From positions 2,462,694-2,526,693 of the forward strand of contig NZ_KB913013.1 of the NCBI RefSeq assembly GCF_000383955.1: DNA of 64,000 nt, written 5' to 3'. The stretch is from Rudanella lutea DSM 19387. Its GTDB lineage: Bacteria > Bacteroidota > Bacteroidia > Cytophagales > Spirosomataceae. Each line of letters begins with the position of its first letter. Within the stretch, counting starts at the first letter, position 1. Of this stretch, positions 36,690 through 44,449 are shown piece after piece. The translations under genes were made by a program, and so were the position numbers. The notes beneath the pieces were generated by a model. It was not told where the DNA came from. It did not search any database and worked only from the letters and a program-made list of their open reading frames with translations.

Positions 36690-38657
36690 TTATTTTTTTA
36701 ACGCGTTAGCTTCGGTTTCTTTGTATTCTTTGCGTCGGCGGGCTACATCGCAGGCTAAGTAAATAGCCTGAATCATGGATGTTTCGTCGGCTACATTCTT
36801 TCCGGCAATGTCGTAGGCCGTACCGTGATCGGGCGAGGTACGCACAATGGGCAGCCCCGCCGTGAAATTAACCCCCTCTTCAAACGCAATCGCCTTGAAG
36901 GGAATCAGACCCTGATCGTGGTACATAGCCAGTACGGCGTCGTATTTGCGGTAACTGCGAGTGCCGAAAAAGCCATCGGCCGGGAACGGGCCATACACCA
37001 GTTCTCCTTTTTTCCGCCAATCTTCAATCACCGGGCTGATGGTCTCGGTTTCTTCATTACCCAGCAGACCATTTTCGCCCGCGTGTGGGTTGAGACCCAG
37101 CACCGCAATACGTGGCTTGGCAATACCGAAGTCCTGCCGCAACGACTGCATCATCATGGTCAGTTTTTGACTGATCGCGTTGCGGGTCACGTTTTGGCGT
37201 ACCCGTCCGAGCGGCACGTGGCCCGTAACCACACCAACCCGCAGCGATTCGCCCACCATAAACATCAGATCGTCGGGTACACCAAAGGCTTCGGCCAGAT
37301 ACTCGGTATGGCCGGGAAATTTGAATGCATCCGACTGCATGTTGTGCTTGTTGATCGGCCCGGTTACGAGGGCATCGAGCTTACCCGCCTTCAAGTCGTC
37401 GACGGCACGCTGCAAACAGGCAAAAGCCGCCTGTCCGGCTTCGGGCGTCACCTTACCGGGCTGAATTTCGTACACGGCTGGCCCCGGAGCGGCTCCAGCG
37501 GAGGGCACCGGCGTGGGGGCAGGTACGGTTTCGGTCTGCGCGGCCGTTACCACGTCGGCCGTTGCCACGTCGGCCGCTACCACGTCGGCCGTCGCTCCAT
37601 CTGCGGAGGCCTCTAGAGCAGGCTGCTCGCCCGCAACCGAAACGGGCTGCGGCTCACCGGCTGGCGTTTCGGTTGCCGAGCCGGGCTGCGGAGCCGGGGC
37701 CGGGTTTGGCCGTCCGCTGTCGTTCCAGCACGTAATGACATTGGTCATTTTATGGCTTGCCTGCCCGACGTGCTGAATCCCATTGAGGTTCCAGTCTTTC
37801 AGGTTAAGCAGGTTGCGGTACCGGTTCAGCACCCGCATAGAGCCGTAAATGACCACGGTGCACAAGCGTTGCATCTGGTTGTATTTCAACGCCTTCAGAA
37901 TCACCTCCGGCCCAATGCCGTTGTAATCGCCGAGGGAGATACCCACCACCAGCCGGTCTTCAGGTGCCACATCGGCCCCACGACCCGCCAGGTCGCTAAT
38001 TTTACGCTCGCCCATGCGCGATTCGCCCGGACGCAGGTCACTGGGACGAAGCTCATCTTCGCGCGTCCATTCCTGAATAAGGGGCTCTTCCCGCGCGGGA
38101 CGCTCACGTTCCGGCTCGCGTTGCTCCCGGTCACGATCGCGGTTTCGATCCCGGTTTCGGTCCCGATCACGGCCATTGGGCTGTTGCTGCTGACGACCCT
38201 CCTGGCGGCCACCCTCAGAACGGTTCTCATGGTCGCGACCTCCGCCGTTTTGGCGGCCCGCGTCAGGGCGACCCGCGTCAGGGCGACCTGTATCCTGACG
38301 GTTACCTTCCTGACGCCCACCTTCCGGGCGGTTCCCCTCAGAGCGGCCCGCATCCTGGCGGTCGTTCTGCCGCTGATTGCGGTTCCCTTCGGAGCGGTTG
38401 TTGGGGCGCTCGGGGCGTGGATTTTCAGAACGAGGGGCAGGGCCGGTTTCGGTTTCTCCGGCTGGCGTGCGGTTTACGGGCCCGGTGGTGTTATCCCCGG
38501 GCTCATCGTCCACGTACGCCATAATTTCTTCGGGCTTAGTCGATGGGGTCCGGTCTTCTCGCGGTCCACCCGACCGATTGCCCCGGTTGCGGTGGCGGTT
38601 TCGGTTCCGGCGGTCGTTATTTCTATCGTTGCGCTTTTCAGGCTGACGCTCTTCCAT
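36690..38657 (-). CDS. pdxA: 4-hydroxythreonine-4-phosphate dehydrogenase with long disordered extension and insert
   Basis: 655 residues, about twice the usual ~340. Residues 1-230 are low-complexity Arg/Asn/Asp/Gly-rich (e.g. NRDRNRDRDREQREPER) and look disordered and RNA-binding-like. The PdxA core starts at ~234 (LVVGISLGDYNGIGPEVIL). It is interrupted at ~313-394 by a Pro/Ala/Thr-rich insert and resumes to the end. The metal-binding His residues are present (GHTEYLAEA, LNPHAGENG, MYHDQGLIPFK), so the enzyme should be active. PdxA oxidises 4-phosphohydroxythreonine in pyridoxal-phosphate synthesis. The extension is in frame and shares the codon style of the gene. Internal starts at Met46 or Met215 are possible but would not remove the insert. 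Confidence 0.9.
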   Translation of the reverse strand: MEERQPEKRNDRNNDRRNRNRHRNRGNRSGGPREDRTPSTKPEEIMAYVDDEPGDNTTGPVNRTPAGETETGPAPRSENPRPERPNNRSEGNRNQRQNDRQDAGRSEGNRPEGGRQEGNRQDTGRPDAGRPDAGRQNGGGRDHENRSEGGRQEGRQQQQPNGRDRDRNRDRNRDRDREQREPERERPAREEPLIQEWTREDELRPSDLRPGESRMGERKISDLAGRGADVAPEDRLVVGISLGDYNGIGPEVILKALKYNQMQRLCTVVIYGSMRVLNRYRNLLNLKDWNLNGIQHVGQASHKMTNVITCWNDSGRPNPAPAPQPGSATETPAGEPQPVSVAGEQPALEASADGATADVVAADVATADVVTAAQTETVPAPTPVPSAGAAPGPAVYEIQPGKVTPEAGQAAFACLQRAVDDLKAGKLDALVTGPINKHNMQSDAFKFPGHTEYLAEAFGVPDDLMFMVGESLRVGVVTGHVPLGRVRQNVTRNAISQKLTMMMQSLRQDFGIAKPRIAVLGLNPHAGENGLLGNEETETISPVIEDWRKKGELVYGPFPADGFFGTRSYRKYDAVLAMYHDQGLIPFKAIAFEEGVNFTAGLPIVRTSPDHGTAYDIAGKNVADETSMIQAIYLACDVARRRKEYKETEANALKK

Positions 38658-38738
38658 AGTTGGAATCAGTTAAGAGCGGGCGGGGCCGGTTTCCAGTGCA
38701 CAGAGGGGCATGGGCCGTGCTTCTTATACGCTCCAGGC

Positions 38739-38820
38739 TCAATGAACCCTGAATTTTTTGCAACGAGGCCATTCCGGGCGAACGTTGCGCTTTATTCATT
38801 GTTCATTAGGCAGTGTCCAT
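38739..38820. repeat. Degenerate 7-bp-unit repeat upstream of the dehydrogenase gene
   Basis: 38794-38826 reads as heptamers TTCATTG-TTCATTA-GGCAGTG-TCCATTA, and a partial inverted partner (AATGAACCCTGAAT) lies at about 38741. It is similar in design to the other hairpins and ends in the promoter box. Confidence 0.5.
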
Positions 38821-38828
38821 TAATTTTC
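38821..38828 (+). promoter_or_regulatory. Candidate -7 promoter box for the 2-hydroxyacid dehydrogenase gene
   Basis: TAATTTTC is one base off the TAnnTTTG consensus, 24 bp before the ATG at 38852. The surrounding CCATTAATTTT is shared with the lysS promoter. Confidence 0.4.
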
Positions 38829-38851
38829 CTGCAAGTTACGATAATCTACGG

Positions 38852-39817
38852 ATGTCTGAGACCCAGCCTACGATTCTGATTGCCGACGAAATGCACCCGT
38901 CGCTGTTCCCGATGCTCACCGAAGCCGGTTTCCAATTTGATTACCAACCCACCATTAGCCGCGCCCAACTCCTCGACCAACTGGCTCCTTTCGATGGGCT
39001 TATTATCCGCAGCAAGACCACCGTCGATGAGGCTCTGCTCCAACAGGCGCCTAATCTTCGGTTTATTGGCCGGGCCGGGGCAGGCCTCGACCTGCTCGAT
39101 CTGGACGCTGTAGCGCAGCGGGGCATTGCCGTGTTTCATGCCGGAACCGGCAACCGCGACGCCGTAGGCGAACAGGCTGTGGGCATGTTACTGGCGTTGT
39201 TGACCAATGTGGTACGGGCCGATGCGGAGGTCCGGCGGGGAATCTGGGACCGCGAAGGAAACCGGGGTTATGAGCTGGGCTCGCTGACGGTGGGGCTGAT
39301 TGGCTACGGCAATAACGGACAGGCTACCGCCCGCCGACTGAGCGGTTTCGGATGCCGGGTGTTGTGTTACGACAAGTACCGCACCGATTATTCCGACGCC
39401 TACGCCACCGAAACCGCAATAGAAGCGATTCAGAACGAGGCCGACGTACTCAGTCTCCATATTCCGCTCACGGGCGAAACCCGGATGCTGATTAACGACG
39501 CATGGATTGAGCGAATGGCCAAACCGTTTTACCTGATGAACGTGGCGCGGGGCGAAATTGTCGAGCTGGCGGCCGTGGTACGCGGGCTGGAGTCGGGCAA
39601 AGTGCGCGGGGCCGCCCTCGACGTGCTTGAAAACGAGAAATTAGCGAAACTTACCCCCGACCAGCAGGCAACGTTTGATTACCTGCGTGGGTCGGACCGG
39701 GTGATACTGACGCCCCACATAGCCGGCTGGACGCACGAAAGCTACGTACGTATCAACCGCGTGCTGGTGGATCAGTTTGTGCAGGCGGGGGTTAATACAC
39801 CATTGTCTCGGGCCTAA
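38852..39817 (+). CDS. NAD-dependent D-2-hydroxyacid dehydrogenase (phosphoglycerate dehydrogenase-like)
   Basis: 321 residues from the ATG at 38852; an earlier in-frame ATG at 38813 precedes the promoter box. The Rossmann motif GLIGYGNNGQATA is near residue 150, and the catalytic trio is Arg in NVARGEIVEL, Glu in LDVLENEKL, and His in TPHIAGWTHES. It lacks the C-terminal ACT domain of full-length SerA. Being divergent from pdxA, it could act in serine or pyridoxal-phosphate supply, but the substrate is not shown. The last 26 bp overlap the convergent MvdD-like gene. Confidence 0.88.
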   Translation: MSETQPTILIADEMHPSLFPMLTEAGFQFDYQPTISRAQLLDQLAPFDGLIIRSKTTVDEALLQQAPNLRFIGRAGAGLDLLDLDAVAQRGIAVFHAGTGNRDAVGEQAVGMLLALLTNVVRADAEVRRGIWDREGNRGYELGSLTVGLIGYGNNGQATARRLSGFGCRVLCYDKYRTDYSDAYATETAIEAIQNEADVLSLHIPLTGETRMLINDAWIERMAKPFYLMNVARGEIVELAAVVRGLESGKVRGAALDVLENEKLAKLTPDQQATFDYLRGSDRVILTPHIAGWTHESYVRINRVLVDQFVQAGVNTPLSRA

Positions 39818-40832
39818 CCAACTGACGATCGAGGCCGTGTTCGCGCCGGGGTTGCAAGCCGAGCAGCATCCCCGCCAGGTGTTCCGAAATCTGAAAATCC
39901 TGTAGGCAATCGAGCCACATAAACTCGCCCGCCGAGTTGATCTCAATGAAATAATGGTCGCCTTCGGGTGTCACAATCATGTCGATAGCGCCATAATTCA
40001 GACCGTAGAGGTCCATGAACGTGTGTAGGCTTTGCACCACGCTCGCGGGTAGCTCGTAGGGTTTCCAGTCGCCCACGGTAGCGAATCCGTTTCGACGCCA
40101 GTCGTTTTCGGAGAGTTCCGAAGTCTGCGAATCAATTGAAAACGCCCAGATTTGGTGTCCGGCAATGGTAATGCGCAGTTCGATTTCTTTCTCGATTGCC
40201 TGCTGAAACATCAGGGGGGTAGCCTGTAGGTCGTCGAGTGCGTCCATATCGTCGGCAGTCAGGCGATTGGTAAACATCACCATCGTCTGCCCATCGTTCT
40301 GAATGGCATAACTCGCCTGCGACTTCACAATTACACTCGCCGGTTTTTGGGCCTGCACAAACCGGCGGGCCTCGGCCGGTGAATTGGTGACGCAGGAGTT
40401 TGGAACGAGTAAACCCGCCCGGCGGGCCACCCGCATCTGTTCTTCCCGGCTGGCCAGTCGGCGGTGTACACTCGGGCGGCCGAGCACAAACCCATCAAAC
40501 CCTTCGATCAACCCCTTGAGTGTTGCCTCAACCTGAGCCTCAAATGCAGGCAGGAGTTTGGTACCGTACTGCTCAGCAAACGCTTTTTTATTCATCTCGA
40601 ACCGCCGGAACCACAGCGAATCGCAGGTATGGATAGCCTCACGGCCGTCGGGTGTGTCGAGCCAGATTTCGATACCCGCATCGGTGTCGAGGTAGGTCAG
40701 CTGATACTCGAACGGGTACCGGTCAACGGGAAACACGATAGCCCGCCCGCCGAGGTCTTCGATCGCTTTTACAACCATAGGCGTCGTGGCCTGCAGATCG
40801 AACGAACGGGTAATGATAAGTACGGTTTTCAT
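39792..40832 (-). CDS. mvdD: MvdD-like ATP-grasp graspetide ligase
   Basis: 346 residues. It opens with the MvdD signature KTVLIITRSFDLQATTPMVV. An N-terminal pre-ATP-grasp domain (~1-115) with SLWFRRFEMNKK is followed by the ATP-grasp fold (~120-330): PASVIVKSQASY, ELRITIAGHQIWAF and the metal-binding YFIEINSAGEFMWLD. In microviridin pathways MvdD makes the omega-ester cross-links between Thr/Ser and Asp/Glu of the precursor core. It starts 3 bp after the stop of the MvdC-like gene, so the two are co-translated. The assignment to the lactone step is by family resemblance. Confidence 0.9.
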   Translation of the reverse strand: MKTVLIITRSFDLQATTPMVVKAIEDLGGRAIVFPVDRYPFEYQLTYLDTDAGIEIWLDTPDGREAIHTCDSLWFRRFEMNKKAFAEQYGTKLLPAFEAQVEATLKGLIEGFDGFVLGRPSVHRRLASREEQMRVARRAGLLVPNSCVTNSPAEARRFVQAQKPASVIVKSQASYAIQNDGQTMVMFTNRLTADDMDALDDLQATPLMFQQAIEKEIELRITIAGHQIWAFSIDSQTSELSENDWRRNGFATVGDWKPYELPASVVQSLHTFMDLYGLNYGAIDMIVTPEGDHYFIEINSAGEFMWLDCLQDFQISEHLAGMLLGLQPRREHGLDRQLVRPETMVY

Positions 40833-40835
40833 GTG

Positions 40836-41804
40836 TTATTGGTAAGTCAGGCGGTGGACAATGGCTTGCGCAATCGGAAGGTGGAGATCGCGCTGTAACA
40901 TACCCCACTCGCCTTGTGGGTTCACTTCCAGAAAAACAGGTGTGCCGTCGGGCCGTACCATCAGGTCGATAGCACCAAAGAGCAGCCCCAGCCGACGCAT
41001 GAGGGCTGTCAGTTGTTGCCGAACGGTATCGGGCAGGCTGTAGGGTTCCCAGCCCGTTGGCACATCGGCGGCATAGCGCCAGTCGGTTGGGCTATTGAGT
41101 GAGCCACGGGTATCGATGCTTCCGGTAAAGCATTGCCCATCGACATACGCCACCCGCAGTTCGGTTTGGGCCCGGATACGTTCCTGAAATATCATGGGGC
41201 AGGCCGCCAGAGCCGAATCGTCGGTCAGGTCGTCGGCGGAGAGAGCGGTGGTTGGAAACGCAGGACCACTGCTGGTCATACCATAGGTCAGGGCATCGTA
41301 TAATTTGGCAACCACTTCGCCCCGGCACCGCTCGAAAAACGCCCGAATACGGGTGGGGTCGTTGCTGAAAAGGGTTTCGGGCACTGCCAGACCTACCTCG
41401 CGGGCTACCACGAGCTGGCCCATCTTATCGTTCTGCACGGCACTATCGGCCGCAAAATCATTCATCCACAGCCGGCCGGGCAGCGTACGAAGCAGGGCCA
41501 TCTGCACCCGGCTAAACGCCTGCAAGGTGGCTCGCCGATAGACGTCGGGCAACCCGACCGGGGGCGTAATGGCCCAGCGTTTTCGGTACCAGACGGCCGT
41601 TATCTCACAGGTGTCGAAGGCGAATCCCGGTCCCTCGCAGAAGGCCGCCCCGGTTTGCAGATCTACGCTGATTTGGCTGTGCGCCACCTGATCGGAATCA
41701 AACCGGACCGACCGGACACCCCGTGCCGTCAGCGCCTGCTGCACCAGGTCGATGGTGTACTCGTCGCGGCTATGGGTTAGGCAAAGAACCATTGGTAAAG
41801 ACAT
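40836..41804 (-). CDS. mvdC: MvdC-like ATP-grasp graspetide ligase
   Basis: 322 residues from 41804 (MSLPMVLCLTHSRDEYTIDL); an earlier in-frame start at 41978 would run through the precursor gene's 3' end and is rejected. The opening VLCLTHSRDEYTIDLVQQAL is typical of MvdC. The ATP-grasp core has GEVVAKLYDALTYG, TELRVAYVDGQCFTGSID and the metal-binding VFLEVNPQGEWGMLQ. In microviridin pathways MvdC closes the Lys-Glu/Asp lactam after the esters are made. It lies 40 bp after the precursor gene and 3 bp before mvdD, so the order is precursor, mvdC, mvdD. Confidence 0.9.
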   Translation of the reverse strand: MSLPMVLCLTHSRDEYTIDLVQQALTARGVRSVRFDSDQVAHSQISVDLQTGAAFCEGPGFAFDTCEITAVWYRKRWAITPPVGLPDVYRRATLQAFSRVQMALLRTLPGRLWMNDFAADSAVQNDKMGQLVVAREVGLAVPETLFSNDPTRIRAFFERCRGEVVAKLYDALTYGMTSSGPAFPTTALSADDLTDDSALAACPMIFQERIRAQTELRVAYVDGQCFTGSIDTRGSLNSPTDWRYAADVPTGWEPYSLPDTVRQQLTALMRRLGLLFGAIDLMVRPDGTPVFLEVNPQGEWGMLQRDLHLPIAQAIVHRLTYQ

Positions 41805-41844
41805 AGGCTGGGTATGCCCCGTACGAGCACACCCAGCTATCCGG

Positions 41845-42039
41845 CTACAGAGAAATTGTGTCGGAATCAGTGAAATTCGAGTAGGAAGGTTCGTCCTGAT
41901 CCGACGGATACTTGATGGTCGGTAGCGGTTGTGGGGCGGGTTTGCCGGGGCCACGGTCGGCGCCAACGGTTTGCTCACCAGAAATGTCCTGCCCTTCGAG
42001 GAAGCGGGCGAAAAAGGGTTTTTTTGTGGTTTGTTCCAT
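41845..42039 (-). CDS. Microviridin-type graspetide precursor peptide
   Basis: 64 residues from the ATG at 42039; an in-frame open stretch continues to 42144 without family likeness. The leader holds KKPFFARFLEGQ (residues 6-17), the helix that microviridin ligases bind. The core holds TIKYPSDQDE (41-50), which matches the TxKxPSDx(E/D)(E/D) pattern: Thr41 and Ser46 as ester donors, Lys43 as amide donor, and Asp47/Asp49/Glu50 as acceptors. A 14-residue acidic/hydroxyl tail (PSYSNFTDSDTISL) follows. A possible C39 cut site is VGA (residues 25-27), giving a 37-residue product; it is not a perfect double-Gly leader. First gene of the operon with mvdC and mvdD. Confidence 0.9.
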   Translation of the reverse strand: MEQTTKKPFFARFLEGQDISGEQTVGADRGPGKPAPQPLPTIKYPSDQDEPSYSNFTDSDTISL

Positions 42040-42098
42040 GGTAATCAGAAATTTGATTGTTTGTAAGTAGCCCGGCTGTTTACTCCGCCGAACGGGGG

Positions 42099-42106
42099 CA
42101 AACATA
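42099..42106 (-). promoter_or_regulatory. Candidate -7 promoter box of the graspetide operon
   Basis: On the minus strand TATGTTTG matches TAnnTTTG fully, 60 bp before the precursor start. No -33 TTG is seen at standard spacing. The gap to the divergent exporter gene is 191 bp. Confidence 0.45.
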
Positions 42107-42230
42107 GCAGACCGGGCAGGGGGCAGGGTGGGCCATTTTACCAAAGGCGGGTTTGGTTTTGTGAACGCCCAGGTTCATATCGAACGGAACGCCGAACTTG
42201 CAGCCGTAAAAACCAACTTCCCTGACAACC

Positions 42231-44435
42231 ATGCGTTTTGTCGTTACCCGCCAGTACGACGAGGCCGACTGCGGCCCTACCTGCCTGCTGATGGTGGCCC
42301 GCCACTACGGGCAAACGCTGCCGCGCCCGTGGCTTCGGCAATTGGCCGGTCAGTACCGGGGAGGGGTTTCGTTACGGAGCCTGACGGTAGCGGCTCAGAA
42401 GCTGGGTTTTGAAACCCGTACCATGCAGCTGCGGTGGTCGGCGTTTCGGGAGGCTCCGTTGCCTGCCATTGTCTATTTGCCCCAACGGCAACATTTTGTG
42501 GTTGTGTACGCCCTCACGCCCACCCACGTACACGTAGCCGACCCCGCCCTGGGGCGCGTGCAAATCCCGACAGCCGACTTCTGTGCGCAATGGGCTACCG
42601 ACGAGCAACCCGACCCTACCGGCACCGCCCTGTTTCTGTCGCCAACCCACGCATTTTATGCCCTCAAACCACCTAAACCCGCCCACCCGCTCACCCAGCT
42701 TTGGCAAGCCCGGCGGTATCTGCGACAACACCCCAAACTACTCCTATCTCTGCTAGTAGTACTGAGCATACTGGCAGCTATTCAGGCGGTGTTGCCGGGC
42801 CTCTCGCAGCGGATTGTCGACGAAGCCGTGCAACCCCGCCGGGCCGATATGCTGCGCTGGTTTTTGGTGAGTCAACTGGGCCTGACGGCCGGTTTGTTGG
42901 TGGGTAGCTGGACACAAAGCTGGCTACTGACCCAACTCAGCAACCGGCTGAGCTTTGCCATTCTGAACGATTTCCTGCGAAAGCTGCTCCGACTGCCACT
43001 GGCCTTTTTCGACCAGAAACGCTTCGGCGACATTACCCAGCGCATTGCCGACCACGAGCGCGTTGACCAGTTTTTGAGTCAGTTTGGTGTTCAACTTGTC
43101 ACCCTCGCGGTAGCGGTGCTGATTAACGGGGGCTTGCTTTTTCACTACAGCCCGGCAGCTTTTGGGTTGTTTGTGGGCGGCACAGCCCTGCACCTGATCT
43201 GGACGTTTGGGTTTATGCGCCACCGGGTCACGCTCGATCAGGAGCTATTCAGCACGGCGGCCCAAAGCCAGTCGCGTACGCTCGAACTGCTCGAAGGCAT
43301 ACCCGACGTGAAGCTGGCCAACGCCGAAGAACAGATCCGTACCGCATGGCTCGGCGTGCAGCGGCAACGCTACCAACTCCGGTTGCGGGCCCAGAAACTG
43401 GCCGTTGGGCAATCGGGCGGGGCAAGTGTGCTGTTTTTACTCACAAACCTGCTCATCAGTTACGTGGTAGCCAGTAGTGTCATTGCGGGCGGCACCTCGC
43501 TGGGGGTGTTGCTGGCAGTGCAGGTGGTAGTGGGGCAATTGGCTACTCCGCTGAGCCAGGCTGTTTTCTTGGTGCAACAAGCTCAGGACACCCAACTTGC
43601 ACTCGCCCGCATCGGCGAACTTCACGAGGAACCCGACGAGCGGGCGGGCCACGGAAGCACCTCCCCCGGCCCGCCCGCGACCCTGCGGCTGGAGCGCGTA
43701 TGGTTTGCGTACCCAGGCACCGAAGAGGCCGTTTTGCGCAATATCTCCCTCACTATTCCGGTGGGTAAAACGACGGCCATTGTCGGCGCCAGTGGCAGCG
43801 GCAAAACCACCCTGCTGCAACTGCTACTGGGCACCCACGACCCAACCCACGGCCGGATCTGGCTTGGGAAAAGCCACTTGCTGGCCGATGCCAACCCCAC
43901 CGACTGGCGGCAACGTTGCGGAGTGGTGTGGCAAACCGGCTATATTTTCTCCGACACCATAGCCGCCAATGTGGCTCTGGGCGACCCGGCTCCGGAACCC
44001 GCACGGGTGTGGCAGGCCCTGCAAACAGCGGCTTTAGCGTCGTTTGTGGCCGAGTTGCCCCTGCGTATCCAGACACGAGTTGGCAACGAGGGGCTCGGCC
44101 TGAGTCAAGGACAGCGGCAGCGGCTCCTCATTGCGCGGGCGGTCTACAAAAACCCCGATTACCTGTTTTTCGATGAAGCCACCAACGCGCTCGACACCGC
44201 CACCGAGCGGCAGATCATCGACAACCTGAACCAGTTTGGGCAGGGCCGCACGGTGGTGGTGGTAGCCCACCGGCTTAGCACGGTCCGGCAGGCCGATCAG
44301 ATTGTGGTGCTTCAGGCAGGGCAGATTGCCGAACAGGGCACCCACGAGAGCCTTCTGGCCAACCGGAAACTGTACTGGCAGCTCGTACACAACCAGTTGG
44401 AGTTGAACACGCCGGTCCCTAATCTTGTCGTTTAA
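42231..44435 (+). CDS. Peptidase-containing (C39) ABC exporter for the graspetide
   Basis: 734 residues. The C39 peptidase domain (~1-130) has the catalytic Cys in YDEADCGPTCLLM, His in RQHFVVVYALT and Asp in VADPALG, all intact. A six-helix transmembrane domain (~165-440) follows, then an ATP-binding domain with Walker A GASGSGKTTLLQ, signature LSQGQRQRLLIARA, and Walker B YLFFDEATNALD. Such exporters clip a leader and export the product in one step. It is divergent from the precursor operon, and the cut site proposed in the precursor is VGA. Followed after 15 bp by the sensor kinase. Confidence 0.93.
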   Translation: MRFVVTRQYDEADCGPTCLLMVARHYGQTLPRPWLRQLAGQYRGGVSLRSLTVAAQKLGFETRTMQLRWSAFREAPLPAIVYLPQRQHFVVVYALTPTHVHVADPALGRVQIPTADFCAQWATDEQPDPTGTALFLSPTHAFYALKPPKPAHPLTQLWQARRYLRQHPKLLLSLLVVLSILAAIQAVLPGLSQRIVDEAVQPRRADMLRWFLVSQLGLTAGLLVGSWTQSWLLTQLSNRLSFAILNDFLRKLLRLPLAFFDQKRFGDITQRIADHERVDQFLSQFGVQLVTLAVAVLINGGLLFHYSPAAFGLFVGGTALHLIWTFGFMRHRVTLDQELFSTAAQSQSRTLELLEGIPDVKLANAEEQIRTAWLGVQRQRYQLRLRAQKLAVGQSGGASVLFLLTNLLISYVVASSVIAGGTSLGVLLAVQVVVGQLATPLSQAVFLVQQAQDTQLALARIGELHEEPDERAGHGSTSPGPPATLRLERVWFAYPGTEEAVLRNISLTIPVGKTTAIVGASGSGKTTLLQLLLGTHDPTHGRIWLGKSHLLADANPTDWRQRCGVVWQTGYIFSDTIAANVALGDPAPEPARVWQALQTAALASFVAELPLRIQTRVGNEGLGLSQGQRQRLLIARAVYKNPDYLFFDEATNALDTATERQIIDNLNQFGQGRTVVVVAHRLSTVRQADQIVVLQAGQIAEQGTHESLLANRKLYWQLVHNQLELNTPVPNLVV

Positions 44436-44449
44436 TCCGTTTTCTCTTC

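Noticed and set aside
37752-38879. 375-codon open frame opposite pdxA
   Set aside because: It mirrors the Arg/Asn-rich extension of pdxA; the protein shows no signal or family likeness.
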